DNA of 12,466 bases from an uncultured Prevotella sp. (lineage in GTDB: Bacteria; Bacteroidota; Bacteroidia; Bacteroidales; Bacteroidaceae), in the NCBI GenBank assembly GCA_934229335.1, contig CAKQDQ010000069.1:1-12466 (forward strand). Direction: 5' to 3'. The notes beneath the pieces are model-generated. The model did not search any database. It was given only the letters and a program-made list of their open reading frames with translations, and was not told the origin of the DNA. Below are positions 6,993 to 12,466 of this stretch, one piece after another; the first letter of the stretch is position 1; the number at the start of each line of letters is the position of its first letter. The position numbers and the translations under genes are program-made.

Positions 6993-9248
6993 ATGAACTA
7001 TTATCTACGATGGCTTGTGGCTGTCCTGTTTGCTATGGTCTGCAACTTAGGATATGCGCAGAGCAATGAACCTGAAGTGACGTTGGATTTCACTTCGGCA
7101 TCCAACCCTTGGCAACTGAAAGAGGGTAGCTATGAGATGAATGAGAAGGCATATACCTACGACGGATATACCATTGAAATCGAAGGTTCACACTATCTGA
7201 ATAACTCTGAAAGCCCTTGCTTCCTGCAGTGTAAGGATGGGACATATGTAACATTGCCCAAATTCAATTTCGCCGTATCAAGAATAGTCCTGGAGATACA
7301 TACTCCTGCCAAGGCGCTGAAGAACACAGTCTATATCGGCAACAAGGTTGTGGGCGCCGCTGCTCTCGGCGCGGCTACGTGTGACATAGCCATCCCTGAA
7401 AGTAATCAGAGTGCTGGCACTATTTATAGGATCTATAATGCAGACGCTGTCTCAAGGATCAAACAGATAAAGATATATAGTAAAGCAGGCTCAGCCAAGA
7501 CCCCGACCTCGCTCACCTTCGACGGACTGATGGGCGAAGGCGTAACGCTGACGGATGGAAAAACGGCGAGCGGCGAGGCTTTTGCTGGCTATCAGGCTGT
7601 GGAGAAAAACGGCGTGCCTGGCAAGGTGAGCTACGAAGCAAGCGGTGACAGAGTGGCTGAGGTCGATGCCTCTATGGGAGCCGTCGTGGTGCATGCCAAC
7701 GTGTACGGAACGATGACAATCACGGCAACATTCCAGCCCGGTGATAAGGAAAAATATGCCAGCTCGACCGCCCAATATGCCATCACCAATAAGGAAGGCA
7801 GTCGCATAGCTACCACGATAGCCTTTGCCGACGGCGTGGCTGGGACGACCTATGAAGTGAGAGACGGCGAGACCTTTGCAGGCTATGCGGCGACATGTAC
7901 GCCGGCGGATGCCCAAGGCGTAATCGTCTACAAAAGCAGCAATCCCGGCGTGGCTACGGTGGATGACGCTGGCGCTGTGACTCTCGGACGGGAATACGGC
8001 AAGACCCGCATCACGGCACAGTTTAAGGGTAGAGATGGCTATGGAGATTCCGACGAAATCGGTTATACCATCAAGCGCGTCGGCACCTATGCCTTCCACG
8101 AGTCGTTTGATCAGTGTGACGGCAAGGAGGGATGGTCCGGCTCTGTCGCCTACGGCAAGTGGGACACCAGTAAGATGGATAATGTGTGGAAGCATGCAGG
8201 CACTGTCTATCTGGGCAGCGGCTGTATCAGGATAGGTCCAGCCCATGGCAGCGTGACCACGCCTGTCATCAGGGTCGATGGCAGCGCCGTGCTGACATTC
8301 AAGGCTGCCATGTGGGAGACCGTGAATGAGAATCCCGGCGTCGTGGTCACCATCTCTGACGGCTCGCTGACCTATGGTGACAATGCGCCAGCAAAGAAGG
8401 TGTCAGTAACTCCCGTCAAGGCGAAATGGACTGACTATGAGATGGTGATAACAGGCACGGGAGAGTTCACGCTGACCTTCGCCAATAATAACAACCAAAA
8501 AAACAACCGCTTCTTCCTCGACGAGGTGACTGTCACAGAGAGCGCAGCCCGCACAATCGCCCTCGATGAAGAGAAGGACAATGCCATAGAGACAGAAGGC
8601 AAGGCCAATGTGACCCTCCGTCGCACGCTCTATGACGATGGGTGGAACACGCTCTGTCTGCCATTCTCTCTCTCCGAGGCGCAGGCGAAGCTGGCTTTTG
8701 GCGACGGGGTGGAGCTGCGCGAACTCGAGAAGGTTGAGGGCACATCCCTCATCTTCAAGGCGGTCACGGGTCTCACGGCCGGCGTTCCCTGTCTCATCAG
8801 ACCGTCGCGCGTGGCAGAAGACAATACCTATACCTTCTCCGGCGTGCAGACAACGGTCGTCACGGCAGGCTCCAGGGCGAAGGATGCTGTGGGTGGGGTT
8901 ATATCTTTCACGGGCATTTACTCTCCCGCCGACGTCACTGGTTGGGCCGATTCCCATAAGGAGTATGTGGCTTTCCTCGGTGCTGGCAACAAGTTTTTCC
9001 GAGCCTTGTCAGGTAAGCCGATGAAGGCTTTTCGCGCCTTCTTCATAGTCCCTGAGACTACTTCGGTCGCAGCTGTAAAGGCAGTAATCGATGGCACTAC
9101 CACCGCCATCGGCGAGCTGAACGTCGACGGTGACAAGGCCGGCGGCCGCGTGTACAATCTCAATGGCCAGTGCGTGGGTACCAGCCTCGATGGTCTGCAG
9201 CCCGGCATCTATATCCGTCATGGCAGGAAAGTGATAATAACCAAGTAA
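6993..9248 (+). CDS. Exported double Ig-like (BIG) protein with T9SS-like tail, paralogue 2
   Basis: The 751-residue product has a signal peptide (MNYYLRWLVAVLFAMVCNLG, likely cut after YAQ at 23). An N-terminal beta domain spans about 24-165. Two BIG-type Ig-like repeats follow at about 170-266 and 271-361 (SSNPGVATVDDAGAVTL in the second). Residues about 365-517 look like a jelly-roll or carbohydrate-binding-like domain (FHESFDQCDGKEGW..., TGTGEFTLTFANNN, RFFLDEVTV). The DDGWNTLCLPF module spans about 540-705, and the tail 709-751 (GRVYNLNGQ, GIYIRHGRK) resembles a T9SS type A sorting signal. The signal, BIG, WNTLCLPF and tail parts match paralogue 1; the middle passenger differs. No catalytic motif was found, so a binding or structural surface role is only inferred. 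The coding sequence is GC-richer than the first half of paralogue 1. Only 7 bp separate it from the next small gene. Confidence 0.85.
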   Translation: MNYYLRWLVAVLFAMVCNLGYAQSNEPEVTLDFTSASNPWQLKEGSYEMNEKAYTYDGYTIEIEGSHYLNNSESPCFLQCKDGTYVTLPKFNFAVSRIVLEIHTPAKALKNTVYIGNKVVGAAALGAATCDIAIPESNQSAGTIYRIYNADAVSRIKQIKIYSKAGSAKTPTSLTFDGLMGEGVTLTDGKTASGEAFAGYQAVEKNGVPGKVSYEASGDRVAEVDASMGAVVVHANVYGTMTITATFQPGDKEKYASSTAQYAITNKEGSRIATTIAFADGVAGTTYEVRDGETFAGYAATCTPADAQGVIVYKSSNPGVATVDDAGAVTLGREYGKTRITAQFKGRDGYGDSDEIGYTIKRVGTYAFHESFDQCDGKEGWSGSVAYGKWDTSKMDNVWKHAGTVYLGSGCIRIGPAHGSVTTPVIRVDGSAVLTFKAAMWETVNENPGVVVTISDGSLTYGDNAPAKKVSVTPVKAKWTDYEMVITGTGEFTLTFANNNNQKNNRFFLDEVTVTESAARTIALDEEKDNAIETEGKANVTLRRTLYDDGWNTLCLPFSLSEAQAKLAFGDGVELRELEKVEGTSLIFKAVTGLTAGVPCLIRPSRVAEDNTYTFSGVQTTVVTAGSRAKDAVGGVISFTGIYSPADVTGWADSHKEYVAFLGAGNKFFRALSGKPMKAFRAFFIVPETTSVAAVKAVIDGTTTAIGELNVDGDKAGGRVYNLNGQCVGTSLDGLQPGIYIRHGRKVIITK

Positions 9249-9255
9249 TAACCTC

Positions 9256-9471
9256 ATGATACGTATGAAGATGAACAGACTCAGATACACGGCGCCCGTT
9301 GCCGAGAGAATATCCATCAGCCACAATGCCCTGTTGACAGGCTCGCTCAGCGATGATGGCACCAATGGCGACCTGTCTGGCAGCAAGGACAATGACTACC
9401 TCGACCAGGCCCGCACTCCCACCAACTTCAACATCTGGGAAGAAATAGACGTGACCAACGGATATCGGTGA
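9256..9471 (+). CDS. Small acidic protein partnered with paralogue 2
   Basis: This 71-residue protein starts 7 bp after the large exported protein, so it is in the same operon. It reads MIRMKMNRLRYTAPVAERIS, then NALLTGS, a variable Asp/Gly/Ser-rich middle, and ends NFNIWEEIDVTNGYR. The product at 6109-6312 has the same plan: basic start, Pro-x-x-E, (I/L)L(A/T)GS, acidic low-complexity centre, and an end of the form F(D/N)(V/I)WE(D/E)IDxTNGY(K/R). The two ends are much more alike than the middles, which suggests that the terminal 15 residues are the functional part. There is no cysteine, clear cleavage site or nearby peptidase or transporter. The real start could also be the ATG at 9265 or 9271. 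The gene call is strong because of the paralogy; the function is unknown. Confidence 0.75.
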   Translation: MIRMKMNRLRYTAPVAERISISHNALLTGSLSDDGTNGDLSGSKDNDYLDQARTPTNFNIWEEIDVTNGYR

Positions 9472-9472
9472 G

Positions 9473-9691
9473 TAGAATCTCTATCGACCATTAGACCTAA
9501 ATACGAGTCTTGTGATTTCATGGCAACTCGTTGATGTTGGAAGTCAGCAAGAGAGTATGCCAGAAGATGGGTTCCATCCTCGTATAAGACTATGGGTTAG
9601 AGAAAGCGATAACCACCTTTCAGAAGAGACTGGTTGGCGGCTCATGAACAAGGCAAGAAGAGCTGCCCCTATCTTCTTCTGTGAAGAATAA
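9473..9691 (+). pseudogene. Possible gene remnant or short ORF downstream of the second operon
   Basis: The frame is open from a TAG at 9473 to the TAA at 9689-9691, with an ATG only at 9557. That ATG gives 44 residues starting MPEDGFHPRIRLWVRESD and including HLSEETGWRLMNKARRAAPI. The text before the ATG in the same frame (SWQLVDVGSQQES) also looks coding, suggesting that the start is lost. I do not recognise the family. No terminator is seen between the small protein gene at 9256 and here, so it may be transcribed from that operon. It could be chance; the amino acid composition is the only support. Confidence 0.25.
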
Positions 9692-9718
9692 TATCTTATA
9701 TTAGAAATGGTATAGGTT

Positions 9719-9880
9719 ATGAAAATGCTTGCGGACTTTGCCTTGACCATTATCGGCATCCCTTTAGCGATGCAGACGTACCAACCTGGGCTGCTCTGCC
9801 TTTTGCGGCTTGGCAAAGACGTTGACTTGCATATTAACCCCAATCGGTCTAATGACCAATTGGGGTTTAATTCGCAATAG
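9719..9880 (+). CDS. Possible 53-residue ORF, same frame as the remnant before it
   Basis: ATG at 9719 opens 53 codons: MKMLADFALTIIGIPLAMQT, then YQPGLLCLLRLGKDVDL and a polar end, with TAG at 9878-9880. It is in the same frame as the remnant at 9473-9691, separated from it by TAA and TAG codons, so both may be parts of one decayed gene. The first 20 residues are hydrophobic enough for a weak signal or membrane segment. The hairpin at 9836-9867 lies inside its 3' end, which argues against a functional gene. I do not recognise it. Confidence 0.2.
   Translation: MKMLADFALTIIGIPLAMQTYQPGLLCLLRLGKDVDLHINPNRSNDQLGFNSQ
9836..9867. terminator. Probable terminator hairpin
   Basis: AACCCCAAT (9836-9844) pairs with ATTGGGGTT (9859-9867); inside, after one C-A mismatch, GGTC (9846-9849) pairs with GACC (9854-9857) around a TAAT loop. 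A short T-rich stretch follows. It is the first strong hairpin after the second secreted-protein operon, 365 bp beyond the small-protein stop. Confidence 0.5.
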
Positions 9881-9937
9881 CTCGCTATTCCTGCTGTGAG
9901 TAACGCCTACGGCTAAGCGCAACACTTACAGTGTTGC
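9876..9937. repeat. Cluster of short inverted repeats
   Basis: Directly after the hairpin at 9836-9867 come AATAGC-TC-GCTATT (9876-9889), a small GCC-TAC-GGC hairpin near 9906-9914, and GCAACAC-TTACA-GTGTTGC (9919-9937). This gives four perfect or nearly perfect hairpins in about 100 bp, with no supported gene across the later ones. It could be a structured RNA end, a REP-like element or an insertion-element end. Confidence 0.45.
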
Positions 9938-9954
9938 TATGATAGGTTCGGTGT

Positions 9955-9986
9955 AACCATCCGAAACCAGCCGCCTTTTCCATTTC
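9955..9986 (+). repeat. Left copy of 32-bp direct repeat bracketing hipBA
   Basis: These 32 bases match 12044-12075 with one difference (C at 9968, A at 12057), in the same orientation. The similarity stops abruptly on both sides. The right copy lies in the 3' end of the IS4 transposase frame, so this copy may be a fragment left by a related insertion, or both may be a dispersed chromosomal repeat. Confidence 0.7.
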
Positions 9987-10447
9987 GTCGAGACTGTTTT
10001 CCTTTGTCCCTCAAAAAAGTTATGTTCAATTTGAATAAGGACGACCATATAGTTACGGCGCAGCATCATACTGATATGCGCATGGGCGTGAATGGTATGT
10101 GTGGGCAGGTCCGGCAAGTGGGGCTGTAACCGGCTAATGGTGACGTGTATATATTTGTGGGCAAATCTCGCACGACAATGAAGTTGCTCCATTGGGAACA
10201 TGGAGGTGATGTACTACAAATGTTTGGAGCAAGGCCGTTTCCATCCTCTCATATTTCTTCGTCAGGGCATAGGCTTCAGGTCTATGCGCTGGGATGAGCA
10301 TGTACTTCTGTTGGAAGAAATGTTTGAATCGTACTTTTTGCCGTTCAAAAGAAATAAATTCCACCTTTTGCACTACCCTTTCGTCATTATATTCATAAAA
10401 ATCATCAAATTATTGTTGATTGTGACGGTTATTTGAAATAAAAGCAG
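9987..10447. other. Gene-poor region before hipBA, possible decayed genes
   Basis: Three frames overlap: minus 9926-10201 (His-rich centre), minus 10134-10373 (MQKVEFISFERQKVRFKHFF...) and plus 10200-10436. The minus pair overlap in different frames and could be one frameshifted ancestral gene, since the start of the second reads smoothly. None has a recognisable domain or a good start context, so none is called. From about 10381 the sequence becomes AT-rich, as expected for the hipBA promoter region. Confidence 0.35.
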
Positions 10448-10455
10448 TACCTTTA
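10448..10455 (+). promoter_or_regulatory. Probable -7 box of the hipBA promoter
   Basis: TACCTTTA matches TAnnTTTG except for the last base and lies in the AT-rich region about 45 bp before the hipB start. No TTTG is found at the proper distance; the nearest, 10432-10435, is 12 bp away. Transcription would start near 10462. Confidence 0.4.
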
Positions 10456-10460
10456 CAACT

Positions 10461-10474
10461 GATAACATTTTATC
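10461..10474. promoter_or_regulatory. Candidate HipB operator
   Basis: GATAA (10461-10465) and TTATC (10470-10474) form a perfect inverted repeat around four bases, at the predicted transcription start and 24 bp before hipB. Autorepression through such a dyad is usual for HipB-type antitoxins. It is short enough to occur by chance, and only one copy is seen. Confidence 0.35.
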
Positions 10475-10498
10475 TATAAATAACCAATACAGAATACA

Positions 10499-10828
10499 AT
10501 GAATAATATATTATCACTTTTGGATAATTTCACGCTTGATAATGCTGATGACATCGCCAAGTCATTGGCTGATGATTTCCGTAAACGTCGCATAGAGAAG
10601 AATCTTACTCGTGAGCAGGTTGCTGAGAAGTCGGGCGTTGCTGTAGCAAACATCGTAAGATTCGAGCAGAAAGGACTCATTTCGCTGAAGAACCTCATTG
10701 GCATTGCTATGGCTATGGAATACACGTCTGAGGTAAAGAATATATTTTCTGAGCCAAAGTACTCAACAATGGAGGAACTGACTCAGATACGCAAGAACAC
10801 TGGTAAAACGAGAGCACATAAGCAATGA
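10499..10828 (+). CDS. hipB: HipB-like XRE-family antitoxin and repressor
   Basis: The 109-residue protein has an XRE-type helix-turn-helix at about 24-80 (DDFRKRRIEKNLTREQVAEK, then SGVAVANIVRFEQKG), followed by a short tail rich in Lys, Arg and Thr (KNTGKTRAHKQ). It has an N-terminal extension of about 20 residues before the DNA-binding domain. Its ATG is preceded by an A-rich tract (ATACAATACAGAAT-like), and its stop overlaps the start of hipA by four bases (ATGA), which implies translational coupling. By family knowledge, HipB dimers bind operator DNA, hold the HipA kinase inactive and repress the operon. The candidate operator is at 10461-10474. The identification rests on the HTH and the HipA neighbour; similarity to E. 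coli HipB beyond the HTH is not evident. Confidence 0.85.
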   Translation: MNNILSLLDNFTLDNADDIAKSLADDFRKRRIEKNLTREQVAEKSGVAVANIVRFEQKGLISLKNLIGIAMAMEYTSEVKNIFSEPKYSTMEELTQIRKNTGKTRAHKQ

Positions 10829-11952
10829 ACAATATAGATAGACTAACTGTAAAATACCACGGTGAGATTGTAGGAGTAATCTCGCTGACCCCAGACGACA
10901 AGCGTCTGGCTTTTGAGTATGATCCTCGCTGGCTTGCAGAGGGATTCAGCATTTCGCCATTGGAACTTCCGCTGAAGACTGGATTGTTTCTTGCAAAGCC
11001 AACAACTCTGTATGGTGACTTCGGCATCTTTGAGGACAGTCTTCCCGATGGCTACGGTCGCTATCTCCTTCACAAGGCTTTGATGCGTGAAGGCATTGAT
11101 GACAGGAAACTGACTGCCATTGAGCGACTGAGCATCGTAGGCAATAGCGGCATGGGAGCTTTGACATACGAGCCTGAGGCCATCATATCAACAGGAGAAG
11201 AGATTACCGACTTCGACTTACTCCAAGAGAAGGCTCTGGAAGTTCTCAAAGAACAGCAGGACACAGACGCTGGACTTCTGCTCTACAACAGCGGTAACAG
11301 TGGTGGTTGCCGTCCAAAGGCAGTGTTCTCAGACGCAGAAGGACATTGGCTTGTAAAATTCCGTCACACATACGATCCTAAAGACATGGGACTGCAGGAA
11401 TACCATTACAATGAGATAGCACGCAAGTGTGGCATCGATGTTCCAGACTTCAAGCTTACCAATGGCAAGTACTTTACAACTAAGCGATTTGACCTTACCG
11501 ACGATGGCGAGCGCATCCATACAGCTACTGCAGGTGGTTTGCTATGCCTTTCACTGTCTGAGCCTGTGCTTGACTACAGCAACTTGCTTGCTTTGACTGG
11601 TTACATCACACAGAATCCAAAGTATGTGGAGGAAATATACCGTCGCATGGTATTCAACTACCTTACCGACAACAAGGATGACCACTGCAAGAACTTCAGT
11701 TACCAGGTTCGTAAGGATTCAAATGGCAAGTTCATCTGGCATCTTGCTCCTGCATACGACCTTACCCTATGCACAGAAGGCTACAATGGTCAGCACGCTA
11801 CATCTGTCAACTCTTCCGGCTACCCTACTCTTCAGGACTTCATAGCCGTTGGCACAAAGATTAAAATGGGCGAGAAGCGTTGCAGGGAAATCTTTGATGA
11901 GGTTTATCAGAAATGCGGTGACCTTCTGCTCAATGACATTACAAAGAAATAA
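10825..11952 (+). CDS. hipA: HipA-family Ser/Thr kinase toxin, complete
   Basis: The 375 residues carry both HipA parts in one chain. The N-terminal subdomain is at about 1-115, with FGIFEDSLPDGYGRYLL (66-82) and ERLSIVGNSGMGAL (100-113), both typical of HipA. The kinase follows: glycine-rich loop NSGNSGGCRPKA (155-166), WLVKF (175-179) with the expected nucleotide-binding Lys178, the catalytic segment TDNKDDHCKNFS (281-292) and the metal-binding LAPAYDL (307-313). All key residues appear intact, so it should be active. It is shorter than E. coli HipA (440 residues) but not split into separate N-terminal and kinase proteins as in HipBST systems. In E. coli, HipA phosphorylates GltX and induces dormancy; the target here is unknown. 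It is co-translated with hipB through a 4-bp overlap. The operon sits between 32-bp direct repeats and beside an IS element, which suggests mobility. Confidence 0.92.
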   Translation: MNNIDRLTVKYHGEIVGVISLTPDDKRLAFEYDPRWLAEGFSISPLELPLKTGLFLAKPTTLYGDFGIFEDSLPDGYGRYLLHKALMREGIDDRKLTAIERLSIVGNSGMGALTYEPEAIISTGEEITDFDLLQEKALEVLKEQQDTDAGLLLYNSGNSGGCRPKAVFSDAEGHWLVKFRHTYDPKDMGLQEYHYNEIARKCGIDVPDFKLTNGKYFTTKRFDLTDDGERIHTATAGGLLCLSLSEPVLDYSNLLALTGYITQNPKYVEEIYRRMVFNYLTDNKDDHCKNFSYQVRKDSNGKFIWHLAPAYDLTLCTEGYNGQHATSVNSSGYPTLQDFIAVGTKIKMGEKRCREIFDEVYQKCGDLLLNDITKK

Positions 11953-11972
11953 CAGGAATGGTATAAACAATT

Positions 11973-11999
11973 TTTGCACAGCATTGAAGCAATGGCAAA
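11973..11999 (+). terminator. Weak hairpin after hipA
   Basis: CATTG (11982-11986) pairs with CAATG (11990-11994) around AAG, and TTTGC (11973-11977) with GCAAA (11995-11999) outside it, with a four-base bulge on one side. It lies 20 bp after the hipA stop. There is no T tract after it on the plus strand. For a transcript from the minus-strand transposase gene it would be followed by a T-rich run, so it could serve that gene instead. Confidence 0.25.
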
Positions 12000-12021
12000 G
12001 CACCTATAGGAGTTGTTGTCA

Positions 12022-12466
12022 CTATGCAACTTCAGTAAATCGCAACCATCCGAAACAAGCCGCCTTTTCCATTTCATTGCTGTCCGCTAAAACTCTAAAG
12101 AGCACAAATTCCCCGCCCGAAGTCCTGAAATGGGACTCTGGGCTTGTTTTATAAAAAGTAAGCCCCTCTCTAATCACCTGAACCATTTTTGCCCAGTCTT
12201 TTTCTGGTTCCTCAAGAAAAGTATAGCAGTTCACATAATACATGAGCATGATTCTTACCGTTGATGCCAATCCAGAAAAGCTCCAAGAGCGTTTGATGCG
12301 CTTTTTAATGACCATCAGAAGGTGATTGGCTATCAGGGTGACCCAAATCTGTATCTTGATGGCGTTGGCGCTCTCCCCATAGAAGTATTTAAGCGGGAAA
12401 TTTTGTTTCAACTGCTTGAACAGCAACTCTATTTCCCATCTTTGGCGGTATATGTCGATGATGTCT
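12022..12466 (-). CDS. IS4-family transposase, C-terminal part (runs off right edge)
   Basis: The minus-strand frame is open from the window edge to a TAG at 12024-12022. It enters with DIIDIYRQRWEIELLFKQLK, which fits the IS4-family signature Y-x2-R-x3-E-x6-K exactly and supplies the catalytic Glu of the DDE triad. It continues YFYGESANAIKIQIWVTLIA and a hydrophobic, basic segment (LLMVIKKRIKRSWSF) typical of Bacteroidales IS4 transposases. The two catalytic Asp residues and the N-terminus are outside the window, so completeness cannot be judged. The last residues (EMEKAACFGWLRFTEVA) are encoded partly by the 32-bp repeat shared with 9955-9986, so the true IS end may lie before this point and the frame may run into flanking DNA. 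Family assignment is firm. Confidence 0.85.
   Translation of the reverse strand, partial: DIIDIYRQRWEIELLFKQLKQNFPLKYFYGESANAIKIQIWVTLIANHLLMVIKKRIKRSWSFSGLASTVRIMLMYYVNCYTFLEEPEKDWAKMVQVIREGLTFYKTSPESHFRTSGGEFVLFRVLADSNEMEKAACFGWLRFTEVA
12022..12466 (-). mobile_element. IS4-family insertion sequence, partial
   Basis: The transposase frame defines the element. Its terminal inverted repeat cannot be located because the other end lies outside the window, so the left boundary given is only the end of the coding frame; the true edge may lie anywhere from about 11960 to 12110. Confidence 0.6.
12044..12075 (+). repeat. Right copy of 32-bp direct repeat bracketing hipBA
   Basis: It matches 9955-9986 with one mismatch and the same orientation, 2.09 kb away. 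It lies within the 3' end of the minus-strand transposase frame. Confidence 0.7.

Noticed and set aside
7491..8246. Long open frame (251 codons) on the minus strand inside paralogue 2
   Set aside because: It is antisense to a well-supported gene with clear domains and paralogy; GC-rich codons on the plus strand leave few stops on the other strand. Its own composition (His, Ala, Ile, Ser) shows no domain.
8403..8957. Minus-strand frame of 184 codons and overlapping plus-strand frame 8632-9024
   Set aside because: Both lie over the WNTLCLPF module of paralogue 2, which is supported by the other operon.
9926..10373. Frameshifted gene on the minus strand made of two overlapping frames
   Set aside because: The join is plausible, but neither half has a recognisable domain and the plus strand also reads openly across the same bases, so coding cannot be assigned.
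1..12466. CRISPR array, tRNA, rRNA or phage genes
   Set aside because: No regularly spaced repeats, no cloverleaf with CCA context and no phage structural or integrase motifs were seen.

Overview
The window looks like an accessory stretch of a gut or oral Bacteroidales chromosome, most likely Prevotella or a close relative. This is inferred from several signs: TTTG / TAnnTTTG promoters, starts preceded by A-rich tracts rather than Shine-Dalgarno sites, secreted proteins ending in a T9SS-like 'GRVYNLNGQ...GLYI.NGKK' tail, short proteins of the 'K-Y-x-P-x-x-E ... LLxGS' type, and an IS4 transposase of a Bacteroidales type. No housekeeping gene is present.

Layout, left to right. (1) 1-455: the 3' end of an unrecognised coiled-coil protein. 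(2) 565-3093: a large fused protein with an XPD/DinG-like SF2 helicase core and a C-terminal PD-(D/E)xK nuclease domain, a plausible single-gene defence factor. (3) 3094-3935: no conventional gene, but the best promoter of the window (3164-3195) lies about 240 nt before its best intrinsic terminator (3411-3444). This is either a small RNA, a tiny-ORF mRNA or an attenuated leader. (4) 3936-6312 and 6993-9471: two paralogous two-gene operons. Each has a large exported protein (Ig-like BIG domain or domains, variable passenger domain, 'WNTLCLPF' module, T9SS-like tail) followed within 7-19 bp by a 67-71 residue protein ending in WE(D/E)IDxTNGY(K/R). (5) 6313-6992 and 9472-10498: gene-poor spacers with hairpins, short in-frame ORF remnants and a cluster of inverted repeats. 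(6) 10499-11952: a translationally coupled hipB-hipA operon with a full-length HipA kinase. (7) 12022-12466: the C-terminal part of an IS4-family transposase on the minus strand, running off the window. A 32-bp direct repeat with one mismatch (9955-9986 and 12044-12075) brackets hipBA; its right copy lies inside the 3' end of the transposase reading frame.

The paired paralogous operons are the most system-like item: same gene order, same tail, same small partner, but different middle domains. Their function is not known to me. The helicase-nuclease, hipBA, IS element and gene remnants fit a mobile, defence-rich accessory region. I see no sign that the separate modules act together biochemically.
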